From Clostridia bacterium (GTDB lineage Bacteria > Bacillota_A > Clostridia > Oscillospirales > CAG-272), in contig JAFSUU010000064.1 of NCBI GenBank assembly GCA_017445115.1, positions 1 through 64,000 on the forward strand: a stretch of DNA of 64,000 nucleotides, read 5' to 3'. A program made the position numbers and the translations under genes. Below are positions 18,186 through 25,473 of the stretch, one piece after another (position 1 is the first letter of the stretch; each line of letters opens with the position of its first letter). The notes beneath the pieces are model-generated. The model was not told where the DNA came from and did not search any database. It saw nothing but the letters and a program-made list of their open reading frames with translations.

Positions 18186-18482
18186 TTATACGATATTCAG
18201 AATATCCACAAATCCCGTGACGTCGAAGATCTCCAAAATCTCGGGCTTCACGTTCACGATCTTCATTTCGCCCTGCTTATTCATGACTTTCTGCGCGGAA
18301 AGAAGTACGCGAAGTCCGGCAGAGGATATGTAGTCGAGATCTGCGAGATCAAATATGAGCTCCGTGATCCCGTCCACAGAGTTGCGAAGCTCCGTCTCAA
18401 GCTGAGGCGAAGTTGTGGTGTCGAGCCGCCCCTCAAGAGCGACAGTCAATTTGCTTCCATCGAGATTCTTGTTGATTGTCAT
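18186..18482 (-). CDS. STAS-domain anti-sigma-factor antagonist, copy 1
   Basis: 98-residue single-domain STAS protein of the SpoIIAA/RsbV type. The phospho-acceptor region is DLDYISSAGLRVLLSA, with Ser in the canonical place. It begins at MTINKNLDG (18482), preceded by AAAGGG; a longer frame upstream lacks an RBS. It differs from copy 2 (21245-21541) at only four residues. It would be the substrate of the SpoIIE-HATPase protein downstream. It sits between the precursor genes and the DUF2156/MATE genes. Confidence 0.92.
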   Translation of the reverse strand: MTINKNLDGSKLTVALEGRLDTTTSPQLETELRNSVDGITELIFDLADLDYISSAGLRVLLSAQKVMNKQGEMKIVNVKPEILEIFDVTGFVDILNIV

Positions 18483-18574
18483 TGTCAGATGCCCTTTCCG
18501 TACAGAATTTATTTCATATTTAATAATATACGCGTTTAACAGAATTGAAATATGATCTTCAACGATACGAATTA

Positions 18575-18949
18575 TCACACGATGCGTGGCGGGGTAAACT
18601 TACCGTCGCCGCCGATACCGAAGCCGAAACATGCGCAGCGCATATCGTCGCATTCCATAAATCCGAACCCGTCGGCGACGCAAGCGCAAGTTTTCTGAGT
18701 AGATGATCCCGTACCGCCGCCGCCGAGGAAGCAATAGCAATCCTTACCGCCGGCAACTGCATCCATTTCCGCGTCGGAGATCTCGCCGTCCGTAACCTTT
18801 GAAGGCTCAAGGTCCTCTGCCGTAAGCGTAAAACCGTTTTCCGCAGCAATCGCGATCACGCTTTCAGGAGTTTCGGCTTTCGCGAGCTTTTCGGCAAATT
18901 CTTTATCCCCGGAGACTGCCTCCAGAAATCTCTTCATATTATCTGTCAT
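18575..18949 (-). CDS. Nif11-leader RiPP precursor A (three CXC modules)
   Basis: 124-residue precursor. The leader (about 1-68) is Nif11-type (MTDNMKRFLEAVSGDKEFAE; GFTLTAEDL) and ends in EMDAVAGG, a double-glycine cleavage site at 67-68. The core has Cys71/73 (CYCFLGGGG), Cys88/90 (CACVADGFG) and Cys105/107 (CACFGFGIGG), plus a lone Cys100. It is the most divergent of three tandem precursors and has an 11-residue tail after the last glycines. RBS GGAGAA is close to ATG 18949. Probable fate (inference): modified by the radical SAM protein and cleaved and exported by the C39 ABC transporter. Confidence 0.9.
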   Translation of the reverse strand: MTDNMKRFLEAVSGDKEFAEKLAKAETPESVIAIAAENGFTLTAEDLEPSKVTDGEISDAEMDAVAGGKDCYCFLGGGGTGSSTQKTCACVADGFGFMECDDMRCACFGFGIGGDGKFTPPRIV

Positions 18950-18980
18950 AGTTTATTCTCCATTCGCAACTGCAAATATC

Positions 18981-19370
18981 TTAATTCTCTTTGAAGCCTT
19001 CTCCGCCGCCGCCTGCGGCACAAAAACAACGGACGCTGCCTGTGATATGAAAGTAGCCGATATGTTCGGTACCTGTTCCGCCGCCTCCGAAAACGCAAAC
19101 GCATTTGTCATCGTCGCCGCCGCCCAGTCCGCCGCCTCCGAGCACGCATACGCATGTTTGGCCTCCGACTCCGCCGGCAACGGCGTCAAGCTCTTTGCCG
19201 GAAAACTCGCCCTCGGCGCTGCCGCCTTTAAGATCTTCTTCCGTCAGCGTAAATCCCTTTTCCGCCGCAAGAGCGACGACGGCATCCAACGTATCCGCCT
19301 TGTTCAGCTTTTCGGTAAATTCTTTATCTCTGGAAGCTTCCTCCAGAAATTTTTTCATATTCTCTGTCAT
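18981..19370 (-). CDS. Nif11-leader RiPP precursor B (three CXC modules)
   Basis: 129-residue precursor. The Nif11-type leader MTENMKKFLEEASRDKEF... runs to LDAVAGG (GG at 66-67). The 62-residue core has three modules: CVCVLGGGG (Cys73/75), CVCVFGGGG (Cys90/92) and CFCAAGGGG (Cys115/117), separated by spacers of 14 and 22 residues. There are no other cysteines. GGAGAATAA lies before ATG 19370. It shares nearly the first 20 residues with precursor C, consistent with recent tandem duplication of the leader and faster drift of the core spacers. Confidence 0.92.
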   Translation of the reverse strand: MTENMKKFLEEASRDKEFTEKLNKADTLDAVVALAAEKGFTLTEEDLKGGSAEGEFSGKELDAVAGGVGGQTCVCVLGGGGLGGGDDDKCVCVFGGGGTGTEHIGYFHITGSVRCFCAAGGGGEGFKEN

Positions 19371-19397
19371 ATAATTATTCTCCGTTCTAAATTCATT

Positions 19398-19739
19398 TTA
19401 TTTGCTCCCGCCGCCGACAAGGAAGCAGAAACATTTGTCCGGGAAAGTTCCGCCTCCGGCAGGCGTATCGCTCATGCCTCCGAAAACGCATACGCAACCG
19501 TCTCCGCCGCCGCCACCGACAAAACATCCGCAGCCGGTCCCGCCGGAAACAGCGTTCTGCTCGTCTTCGTCCAGCTCTCCGAACGCCGGTTTTACCGCAA
19601 GCTCTTCCATCGTGATAGTAAAACCTTTTTCCTTCGCCAGAGCGATCACTTCCTCGGGAGATTGTGCCCTTGAAAGCTTTTCCGAGAATTCTCTGTCACG
19701 GGAAGCCTCCTCCAGAAACTTTTTCATGTTTTCCGTCAT
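19398..19739 (-). CDS. Nif11-leader RiPP precursor C (three CXC modules)
   Basis: 113-residue precursor, first in the tandem and directly after the radical SAM gene (12 bases). Leader MTENMKKFLEEASRDREFSE... ends at NAVSGG (66-67). The 46-residue core has CGCFVGGGGG (Cys70/72), CVCVFGG (Cys82/84) and CFCFLVGGG (Cys103/105). Six cysteines in total, all in CXC pairs. GGAGG is 8 bases upstream of ATG 19739. The modules are identical in plan to those of A and B although the intervening spacers differ in length and sequence, which marks CXC-plus-glycines as the unit under selection. Confidence 0.92.
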   Translation of the reverse strand: MTENMKKFLEEASRDREFSEKLSRAQSPEEVIALAKEKGFTITMEELAVKPAFGELDEDEQNAVSGGTGCGCFVGGGGGDGCVCVFGGMSDTPAGGGTFPDKCFCFLVGGGSK

Positions 19740-19751
19740 GATAAGAGCCTC

Positions 19752-21188
19752 CTATTTCAATAATTTATTAAGTGCTTCGTCTTTGGTCACGGGTCCCGAC
19801 GCTTCGGGTCTGATCTTTTTCATAAGTTTCACGATCCGACCGACCCAACCGTCGCTGAAAAGCGCGCAGCATGCGGGATCTTTATACAGCAGATCTGTCT
19901 GTCCGGAGCCGTCAAGTCCGCTTGCACGGCAGCCTCCCAGACACCAGCTGCGCCAAATACAGTCCGCACACTCGGGATTGTGCTCCAGCACCTTGTCCGC
20001 GCGTGTGTTGATAAAGTCCATGTAAAAGGAATCGGTGATGCACTTGGACAGTCCGAGTTCCGTGATCAGGGGGAATTTTTCCTGAATATCCATACCGGAA
20101 ACGCTCATACAAGGAAGCGCTCGGCCCTCCGGAGAAATATACATGACCATCCGCGCATGATTGCACACGCAGCACTTCGCAGGATCCTGCGGATAGTGGT
20201 AAAGAGGAATGTCCCAGTGATCCGGTTTTGACGGATTGGCTGTGAAAAACCCGCCCAGCATCAGAGAGAGCGGCATACCGTCTTCGTAATAATGCGGAAT
20301 GTAATCAAGATATATCTGAAACAGCTCATCCGTCGGGATCGACTCGCCGTATCCGTTTTTCTGCCACTCGCCAACGCTGGAGATCGGATTCGTCTTCAGA
20401 TTGCCGCAGCCCACGTCGTGCAGATGATTGATAGATTCCCGGACCAGGTGCTTGTTGCCGCTGTGAATACACATCTCCGCGCCTGTGGGGAATCCCATCT
20501 CCCGGCACAGCAGAAACGCCTTGTCAACAGCTTCCTCAGCTCCGGGAACACCGCGCAGCCAGTCGTGCCAACCTACGCCGTCGTAGCTCATATTGAATTC
20601 CGGGTGTATGCCGCGGTCATCCAGCGCTTTGAGCAGATCCTTTTTCACAAGCGCTCCGTTCGAATAGATCTGAGTGATACGTATGTTCCGCTCGATCAGT
20701 GCGTCAACGATGTCCAGAAAATCCCGGCGCACCAAAGGCTCTCCTCCGGTGAGGGACACGTTCATCACGCCGCACTCCCCAAGCTCCTCTGCCATACGCA
20801 TAATCTGCTCATGACTCAGTTCGCCGAATTTTGCGTCCGGCGCGGACATATAACAGTGCTTGCAGCGGTAGTTGCATCTGCCTGTGACAGACCAGTGAGC
20901 CGTTCGGATATATCTTGCCGGATACTTGCGGTATTCCTGCTTCGGGCGGATCTCTTCGCCGTCCTTTGCCTGCCGGATGATCCCGTTCTTTTCGATTAAC
21001 GGCAGCATATCCCGGATCTTCTGTGGTATCAGAGGCAGATCTGTTTCGATTTTTCCGTTGCACAGCTTGAGCGCTTCCATCTCATCCGAGGAGATGAAGA
21101 AAGCGTGTCCTGTCTTCAGATCGGCAACCGCATACGGGAGCTTTTCCCAACCGCGAAGAGCGTACCTTTCATTCAATATGTATCTCAT
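19752..21188 (-). CDS. Radical SAM/SPASM peptide maturase
   Basis: 478-residue enzyme. The N-terminal ~85 residues resemble a PqqD-like RiPP recognition element. The radical SAM cluster motif is CNYRCKHC (Cys105, 109, 112), followed by LTGGEPL and the TIM-barrel core. The C-terminal SPASM region has CCVCNHARMVMYISPEGRALPCMS and CADCIWRSWCLGGCRASG, enough for auxiliary Fe-S clusters. Such enzymes install thioether or C-C crosslinks in peptides; the CXC modules of the adjacent precursors are the obvious target. The gene lies between STAS copy 2 and the three precursors in one direction. Reaction type is not deducible. Confidence 0.93.
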   Translation of the reverse strand: MRYILNERYALRGWEKLPYAVADLKTGHAFFISSDEMEALKLCNGKIETDLPLIPQKIRDMLPLIEKNGIIRQAKDGEEIRPKQEYRKYPARYIRTAHWSVTGRCNYRCKHCYMSAPDAKFGELSHEQIMRMAEELGECGVMNVSLTGGEPLVRRDFLDIVDALIERNIRITQIYSNGALVKKDLLKALDDRGIHPEFNMSYDGVGWHDWLRGVPGAEEAVDKAFLLCREMGFPTGAEMCIHSGNKHLVRESINHLHDVGCGNLKTNPISSVGEWQKNGYGESIPTDELFQIYLDYIPHYYEDGMPLSLMLGGFFTANPSKPDHWDIPLYHYPQDPAKCCVCNHARMVMYISPEGRALPCMSVSGMDIQEKFPLITELGLSKCITDSFYMDFINTRADKVLEHNPECADCIWRSWCLGGCRASGLDGSGQTDLLYKDPACCALFSDGWVGRIVKLMKKIRPEASGPVTKDEALNKLLK

Positions 21189-21244
21189 TCTTTTTTCATC
21201 CGTTCATTTTCTCCGATCCGGGGAGTGAGCCACAGGGGGAGTAA

Positions 21245-21541
21245 TTACTCAATGTTCAAAATGTCTACAAATCCCGTGACGTCGAAGATCTCCATAATTT
21301 CGGGCTTCACGTTCACGATCTTCATCTCGCCCTGCTTATTCATGACTTTCTGCGCGGAAAGAAGCACGCGAAGTCCGGCAGAAGATATGTAGTCGAGATC
21401 TGCGAGATCAAATATGAGCTCCGTGATCCCGTCCGCAGAGTCGCGAAGCTCCGTCTCAAGCTGAGGCGAAGTTGTGGTATCAAGCCGCCCTTCAAGTGCG
21501 ACAGTCAGTTTACTTCCATCGAGATTCTTATTGATTGTCAT
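21245..21541 (-). CDS. STAS-domain anti-sigma-factor antagonist, copy 2
   Basis: 98-residue STAS protein, 94 of 98 residues identical to copy 1 (differences in NSV/DSA, ILE/IME and the last residue). The DNA is also about 95% identical by eye over the coding sequence. The same DYISSAGL phospho-acceptor motif is present. GAAAGG precedes ATG 21541. It leads the radical SAM-precursor cassette while copy 1 closes it. Confidence 0.92.
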   Translation of the reverse strand: MTINKNLDGSKLTVALEGRLDTTTSPQLETELRDSADGITELIFDLADLDYISSAGLRVLLSAQKVMNKQGEMKIVNVKPEIMEIFDVTGFVDILNIE

Positions 21542-21821
21542 AGTATCAGATATCCTTTCGAAACAGGATTAATTTGCAGATTAATAAAATAAAATCAGTC
21601 CGAAATACCGGCATTTATAACTGTCCGTTCGCCGGGTTTCATCATTCAAATATCGTCTTTGACGATCGGTCAAAGTGTTCAAATTCAGTTCGTTTCAGTA
21701 ATTTTCAAACTAATTCCTTGCCGTTTTATAACCGCGCATGCCGGCGGAGCATAAAGATCCGCCGGCAATATCCGGATAATCTTTCAATTCTGAAAGACGG
21801 TTAAAATGCGCGCTTTGACAA
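21542..21821. other. Intergenic stretch with one hairpin, no gene seen
   Basis: About 280 bases between a small GG-peptide gene and STAS copy 2. It contains the hairpin at 21740-21766 and AT-rich sequence likely to hold the promoter of the STAS-rSAM-precursor unit. I see no convincing coding sequence on either strand. Confidence 0.5.
21740..21766 (-). terminator. Hairpin after the 102-residue GG-peptide gene
   Basis: 9-bp perfect stem GCCGGCGGA / TCCGCCGGC with a nine-base loop. The minus-strand T run after it is weak, so it may be a terminator or an RNA-processing hairpin separating the sigma-factor unit from the STAS-rSAM unit. Confidence 0.5.
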
Positions 21822-22130
21822 TTATTTGTTGTCGAGCTTCATCGAGTTGACTTTCGCTGCATCCTGCTGTACGTTTGCTGCCATGCCGTTGACGCTTCCT
21901 GCAGCTCCTGCAACAACTGCTCCTTCAGCAGAGAATATACCCGCTGCTGCCATTGCGCCGCCTTCGAGTCCTTCTGTCTTAGCTCTTTCGGAAAGCGATA
22001 CGCCGGTTTTTGAACGTACGCCCGCATCAGCGAGTCCGCGATTCATGGAGACGCCTGTCTGGATTCCGCCTGCCGCCTGATCGAGTTCCTCATCGGAAAG
22101 TTCTGCTTCGTATTTCTTGTTTTCTGCCAT
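21822..22130 (-). CDS. Small GG-leader peptide, Gly/Ala-rich core
   Basis: 102 residues. The short leader MAENKKYEAELSDEELDQAAGG carries a double-glycine motif of the type cut by C39 peptidases. The following 80 residues are rich in Gly, Ala and Ser, lack Cys, and contain MAAAGIFSAEGAVVAGAAGS, which could form a hydrophobic helix. It looks like a class II bacteriocin-type or other exported peptide; I do not recognise the family. AAAAGGAG lies 9 bases upstream. It is downstream of the sigma factor and zinc-ribbon peptide in the same direction. Confidence 0.65.
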   Translation of the reverse strand: MAENKKYEAELSDEELDQAAGGIQTGVSMNRGLADAGVRSKTGVSLSERAKTEGLEGGAMAAAGIFSAEGAVVAGAAGSVNGMAANVQQDAAKVNSMKLDNK

Positions 22131-22199
22131 TGTGATTTTCTCCTTTTAAAATAATTATAAAATTTTTAAATTTTGAATTTATACCAACGCTGTTCAGCG

Positions 22200-22382
22200 T
22201 CAAAGTATCTTATCGTTGTACGGGGATTTCATTTCATCGCTGCAGCTCTTGCAAAAAGTGTAATAACCGTAAGTCAGATCTGCGCCGCATTTCTGGCACG
22301 TACGCTTTCTTGCTCCTCCGCCGGAGACTTCGTCGAGTTTTTCTTCAGCGATCTCTTCTTTCTGATCCTTATTCTCTTCCAT
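22200..22382 (-). CDS. GG-leader peptide with zinc-ribbon core
   Basis: 60 residues starting at MEENKDQKEE. An acidic leader ending EEKLDEVSGGG resembles the double-glycine leaders nearby, yet the remainder, RTCQKCGADLTYGYYTFCKSC, is a CX2C-X11-CX2C zinc-ribbon. An upstream in-frame ATG at 22412 overlaps the sigma stop, but AGGA suits ATG 22382 better. It may be an exported metal-binding peptide or a cytoplasmic zinc-ribbon with a fortuitous GG; no family recognised. Confidence 0.6.
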   Translation of the reverse strand: MEENKDQKEEIAEEKLDEVSGGGARKRTCQKCGADLTYGYYTFCKSCSDEMKSPYNDKIL

Positions 22383-22408
22383 TTCGTTTTTCCTCATAGC
22401 TCTTATGC

Positions 22409-22897
22409 TCATATTCTTTTTTCAAGCGCGATCCTCAGCATCATCAAAGCTTTCTGATGTCTGAGCTTGACCGCTCCGTAACTAATTCCGAGCTTTGCGG
22501 CGATATCCGTGAGTGAGATCCGGTCGTAATAGTGAAGGACTATTATGTCCGTAAGTTCCGTCGGCAAACTCTCGAGCGCAGACGCAAGCTCTTCAAGCAT
22601 CTCGCTGCCCAGCACTCCGTCTTCGGGAGAATCGTCATCCGACAGATCCTCGGGAAGTTCTTCCGCCGGACGCGATCTGCGGTAGTAGTCGATCACGGTG
22701 TTTCTCGTGATCGAGTAGATCCACGTTCCGAGTGACGCCCGTTCTCCGTCGTATTCGTCGGCTGAGCGGTACGCTTTCAGGAACACGTCCTCGCAAAGGT
22801 CCTCTGCGTCCTCGCGGCTGTTGACTCTGGAACGTATGTAGCCGAACACCTTGTCGCGGTAATCTTTATACAATCGTTCTTTTTCCGCCGCCGTCAT
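22409..22897 (-). CDS. ECF-type RNA polymerase sigma factor
   Basis: 162 residues with region 2 (KDYRDKVFGYIRSRVNSREDAEDLCEDVFLKAY, GTWIYSITRNTVIDYYRRSR) and region 4 (LESLPTELTDIIVLHYYDRISLTDIAAKLGISYGAVKLRHQKAL). No fused anti-sigma domain. It overlaps by 4 bases with the small upstream gene, implying coupled translation. A duplicated promoter-like repeat lies upstream of that pair, suggesting autoregulation. Likely controls genes of the peptide locus (inference). Confidence 0.92.
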   Translation of the reverse strand: MTAAEKERLYKDYRDKVFGYIRSRVNSREDAEDLCEDVFLKAYRSADEYDGERASLGTWIYSITRNTVIDYYRRSRPAEELPEDLSDDDSPEDGVLGSEMLEELASALESLPTELTDIIVLHYYDRISLTDIAAKLGISYGAVKLRHQKALMMLRIALEKRI

Positions 22898-23082
22898 TTC
22901 GAATTCTCCTTTGGCTTCTTTGCCGGCTCTTTCACGCCTGCCGCCGCAACCATATCCAGCTCATCGTCGCTCAGTTCGCGATCCGCCGTGCGTCTGTGCA
23001 CCGCGTCGATCACTGCCTGCAAGCGGCTGTTTTCCGCAAAGCGCTGGTGGTCAAACGCCTGATACAGTTGCTTCTCAACCAT
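22894..23082 (-). CDS. Small protein co-encoded with ECF sigma, leader-like motif
   Basis: 62 residues (MVEKQLYQAFDHQRFAENSR...). Near the C-terminus it carries RELSDDELDMVAAAG, very similar to the leader ends ELSDEELDQAAGG and EEKLDEVSGGG of nearby peptides but with AAG instead of GG. ATG 23082 is chosen because GGAAGGGGG sits 7 bases before it; the upstream ATGs at 23106 and 23088 would put the RBS inside the gene. It ends 4 bases into the sigma gene. It could be a sigma regulator; no family recognised. Confidence 0.65.
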   Translation of the reverse strand: MVEKQLYQAFDHQRFAENSRLQAVIDAVHRRTADRELSDDELDMVAAAGVKEPAKKPKENSK

Positions 23083-23105
23083 CGACATACCCCCTTCCGC
23101 TGTCA

Positions 23106-23151
23106 TTTTGTCTTACACTCGTTTATACGATGTGTTTTTCCGGATGGCAGC
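23106..23151 (-). promoter_or_regulatory. Promoter-like repeat, copy 1 (proximal to sigma operon)
   Basis: Minus strand carries GCTGCCATCCGGAAAAA, then CATCGTATAAA, then TGTAAGACAAAA, ending just before the sigma-associated small gene. The same three blocks with the same spacing recur 94 bases upstream. CGTATAAA resembles an ECF -10 element and GCTGCC/CATCCGG could be the -35 region. Confidence 0.55.
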
Positions 23152-23199
23152 GGATTTTAATACTTTTTTGAAAAAATTTTTGATTCTTTGCCGCCGCCG

Positions 23200-23245
23200 T
23201 TTTGTCTTACATCTCTTTATACGATGAATTTTTCCGGATGGCAGC
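23200..23245 (-). promoter_or_regulatory. Promoter-like repeat, copy 2
   Basis: Same blocks as copy 1: GCTGCCATCCGGAAAAA (23229-23245), CATCGTATAAA (23216-23226) and TGTAAGACAAAA (23200-23211); the bases between blocks differ. It lies between the stop of the upstream ABC gene and copy 1. I found no third copy in the window. Confidence 0.5.
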
Positions 23246-23264
23246 AATTTTTAATTTTTTTGAT

Positions 23265-25460
23265 TCATTTCTTCTCGGTATCGTCAAGCCGCTGTCTCGC
23301 AACGAGCTCTGCGAAGAATCCGTTCTTTGCTATTAGCTCGTCAAAGCTTCCGTCTTCGACGATCTTGCCTTTGTCGAGAACTATTATGCGGTCGCACTGG
23401 CGGATAGTGGAAAGCCTGTGCGCGATCACGATACGCGTGCATTTCATTTTGTCGAGCGCTTCGGACACCTGTTTCTGAGTGATATTGTCGAGAGCGCTCG
23501 TCGCTTCGTCGAACATAAGTATCCTCGGCTTGGGAGCCACGGCGCGCGCGATGAGAAGGCGCTGACGCTGACCGCCCGAGATGCCTCCCTGACCTTCCGA
23601 GATCAAAGTATGCATTCCCATAGGCATAGCGTTTATGTCTTCGTCAAGCCCCGCGACCTCCGCCGCTTCCCATGCGTCATCAAGCGTGAGCCACGGCGCC
23701 GAGATGGTGATGTTCGAGAAAATATCACCGGTGAACATCTTGCCGTTCTGCATGACCGCTCCGATCTTGCGGCGAAGCGATTTCAGATCGAGTTTTTTGA
23801 GATCGTGGCCGTCATAATACACCGCGCCCTTTTGAGGCGTTTCGAATCCGAGCATAATACGCATCAACGTCGATTTGCCGCATCCGGTTTTTCCTACGAT
23901 TGCAACGTACTGCCCCGGGCGGATCTTAAGCGACAGGTCGTCGAGGACCGGCGGCATATCGTCCGTGTATCTGAATGTGACGTTATTGAGCTCTATCGTA
24001 CCGGACAGACGCGTTACCACCTGCTTATCCTCGGATACCTCGGGCAATGCTTCCATGATCGGCTTTGCCATCTCGAGTATCGGCTTGATCTGCGCGATGC
24101 CGACCGCGATGCCCGTCAGCGCGGCGAACGCGCTGCTGACCATACCGTACGCCGAGTTAAACGCATAGTATTCCGCGACGGAAACGTTGCTTTTTACAGC
24201 GGCGATATACATGATCAGAGTGCCGATAAGAGATATGGCGAGCGTTATGACCGATCCTATCTTGAGAAACATCGGCGGATCGTACTCGAGCTTTGCGCCC
24301 TCGGCGTAAAGCTTGCCCCATTTTGCGAACGCTCTTTGCTCGGCTCCGGCGAGCTTGATCTTCTGAATTCCGGAGATCAGCTGATAGCTCATACCGTTTT
24401 CTTTACTGATCTTGAGCATCTTCTGCCTGGTTATCCTCATCTGAACGATGACCTGGATAAAGGTTACGACCAGAGTTGAGAGCGTTATCATGATCGCCGG
24501 AAGCACGAGTGCCGGCGCGTAAATGAATATCTGCGATACGTATGCGAGCGAAAGGACCGACGCCATCCCGGTAGTCAGGATCATTTCCACCATTTGACTG
24601 CACAGGCCGTTGATATACCCTGCGCGATTTGAAAGTTCGCCCGCGCTGTAATCCTTGAAAAAGCTTGCAGGAAGCGAAAGCACCCTCATCATGGTGGCGG
24701 CTTCGACCGACAAATTGAGCTTTGTTCCTATCCTTGCGATCAGCAGAGTACGCACCGAAGTGAACAGAAGAACGCTGACAGCCGCAGATATCATAAACGC
24801 CGCGACTCCGAGCAGCACTTTGACGCTTCCGGATGCAATAACGTCCGAAAACAGAATATTGTTGAGCCACGGCGTCAACATTCCGATACCGGTCACTGCG
24901 ACCATCGCGGCAAAAACAAGTATCAGATCCGCCGCGGAGATCTGCTGGAATATGTATTTAAGAAGACTCTTTATCGTCATCTTCTCAAGAGGAAAAGGTT
25001 TATAGAAAGCGATCGCCTCTTTCAGAATCATATTCTGATTCCTGCGGTTCACCCTCACGGTTTTCCCGGTTTTTCTGTCATAGAAGCGGTAACCGTTAAG
25101 CCCCGACGGTATAAGCGCGACCACGCTTCCGTCGTCGCTCCGCGTCCCGAGCATGGCTCCGATCGCATCGTGATACCATCCCTTTTCAAGATTAACGGTT
25201 CGCCTCATAAAGCCCGAGGGACGGAGCAGGTACTCAAGTACCTCGTTCATATCCTTGATTTTTTCGGGGACTTCCTGCGGCTTTACATGATAGAATTTTA
25301 ATATTTCTCCGATAGCGTCGGCTGTGATCTCGCGGTCGCTGTTAAGAGCGTCGTTCATACGGCGTCCCATTACGGCGTTCGCCATCTGTTCGAACGATTC
25401 CTCGTATACCGCCTGATCCGCTTCTTTTCTCGCCCGGATCTGTTCGTCAAACCATCCCAT
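23265..25460 (-). CDS. NHLM-type peptide ABC exporter without peptidase domain
   Basis: 731 residues. An N-terminal ~150-residue non-peptidase domain (with PSGLNGYRFYDRKTGKTVRVN, the degenerate region typical of the second NHLM ABC protein), six transmembrane helices (about 165-450) and a nucleotide-binding domain: GKTGCGKST (Walker A), GGISGGQRQRLLIARA (signature), ILMFDEATSALD (Walker B), IAHRLST. It follows the C39 ABC gene by 13 bases and probably pairs with it as a heterodimer or parallel exporter. Role: export of modified Nif11-leader peptides. Confidence 0.92.
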   Translation of the reverse strand: MGWFDEQIRARKEADQAVYEESFEQMANAVMGRRMNDALNSDREITADAIGEILKFYHVKPQEVPEKIKDMNEVLEYLLRPSGFMRRTVNLEKGWYHDAIGAMLGTRSDDGSVVALIPSGLNGYRFYDRKTGKTVRVNRRNQNMILKEAIAFYKPFPLEKMTIKSLLKYIFQQISAADLILVFAAMVAVTGIGMLTPWLNNILFSDVIASGSVKVLLGVAAFMISAAVSVLLFTSVRTLLIARIGTKLNLSVEAATMMRVLSLPASFFKDYSAGELSNRAGYINGLCSQMVEMILTTGMASVLSLAYVSQIFIYAPALVLPAIMITLSTLVVTFIQVIVQMRITRQKMLKISKENGMSYQLISGIQKIKLAGAEQRAFAKWGKLYAEGAKLEYDPPMFLKIGSVITLAISLIGTLIMYIAAVKSNVSVAEYYAFNSAYGMVSSAFAALTGIAVGIAQIKPILEMAKPIMEALPEVSEDKQVVTRLSGTIELNNVTFRYTDDMPPVLDDLSLKIRPGQYVAIVGKTGCGKSTLMRIMLGFETPQKGAVYYDGHDLKKLDLKSLRRKIGAVMQNGKMFTGDIFSNITISAPWLTLDDAWEAAEVAGLDEDINAMPMGMHTLISEGQGGISGGQRQRLLIARAVAPKPRILMFDEATSALDNITQKQVSEALDKMKCTRIVIAHRLSTIRQCDRIIVLDKGKIVEDGSFDELIAKNGFFAELVARQRLDDTEKK

Positions 25461-25473
25461 TCAAGTCACCCCC

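Noticed and set aside
18186..18578. Longer 130-residue version of STAS copy 1
   Set aside because: The first 32 residues have no RBS and no counterpart in copy 2; the conserved start is MTINKNLDG at 18482.
19047..20025. Long plus-strand reading frames opposite the precursor genes
   Set aside because: They are antisense frames kept open by the Gly/Cys-rich composition; no RBS or recognisable domains.
23106..23245. CRISPR array from repeated units
   Set aside because: Only two copies, internally variable, with promoter-like blocks and no cas genes.
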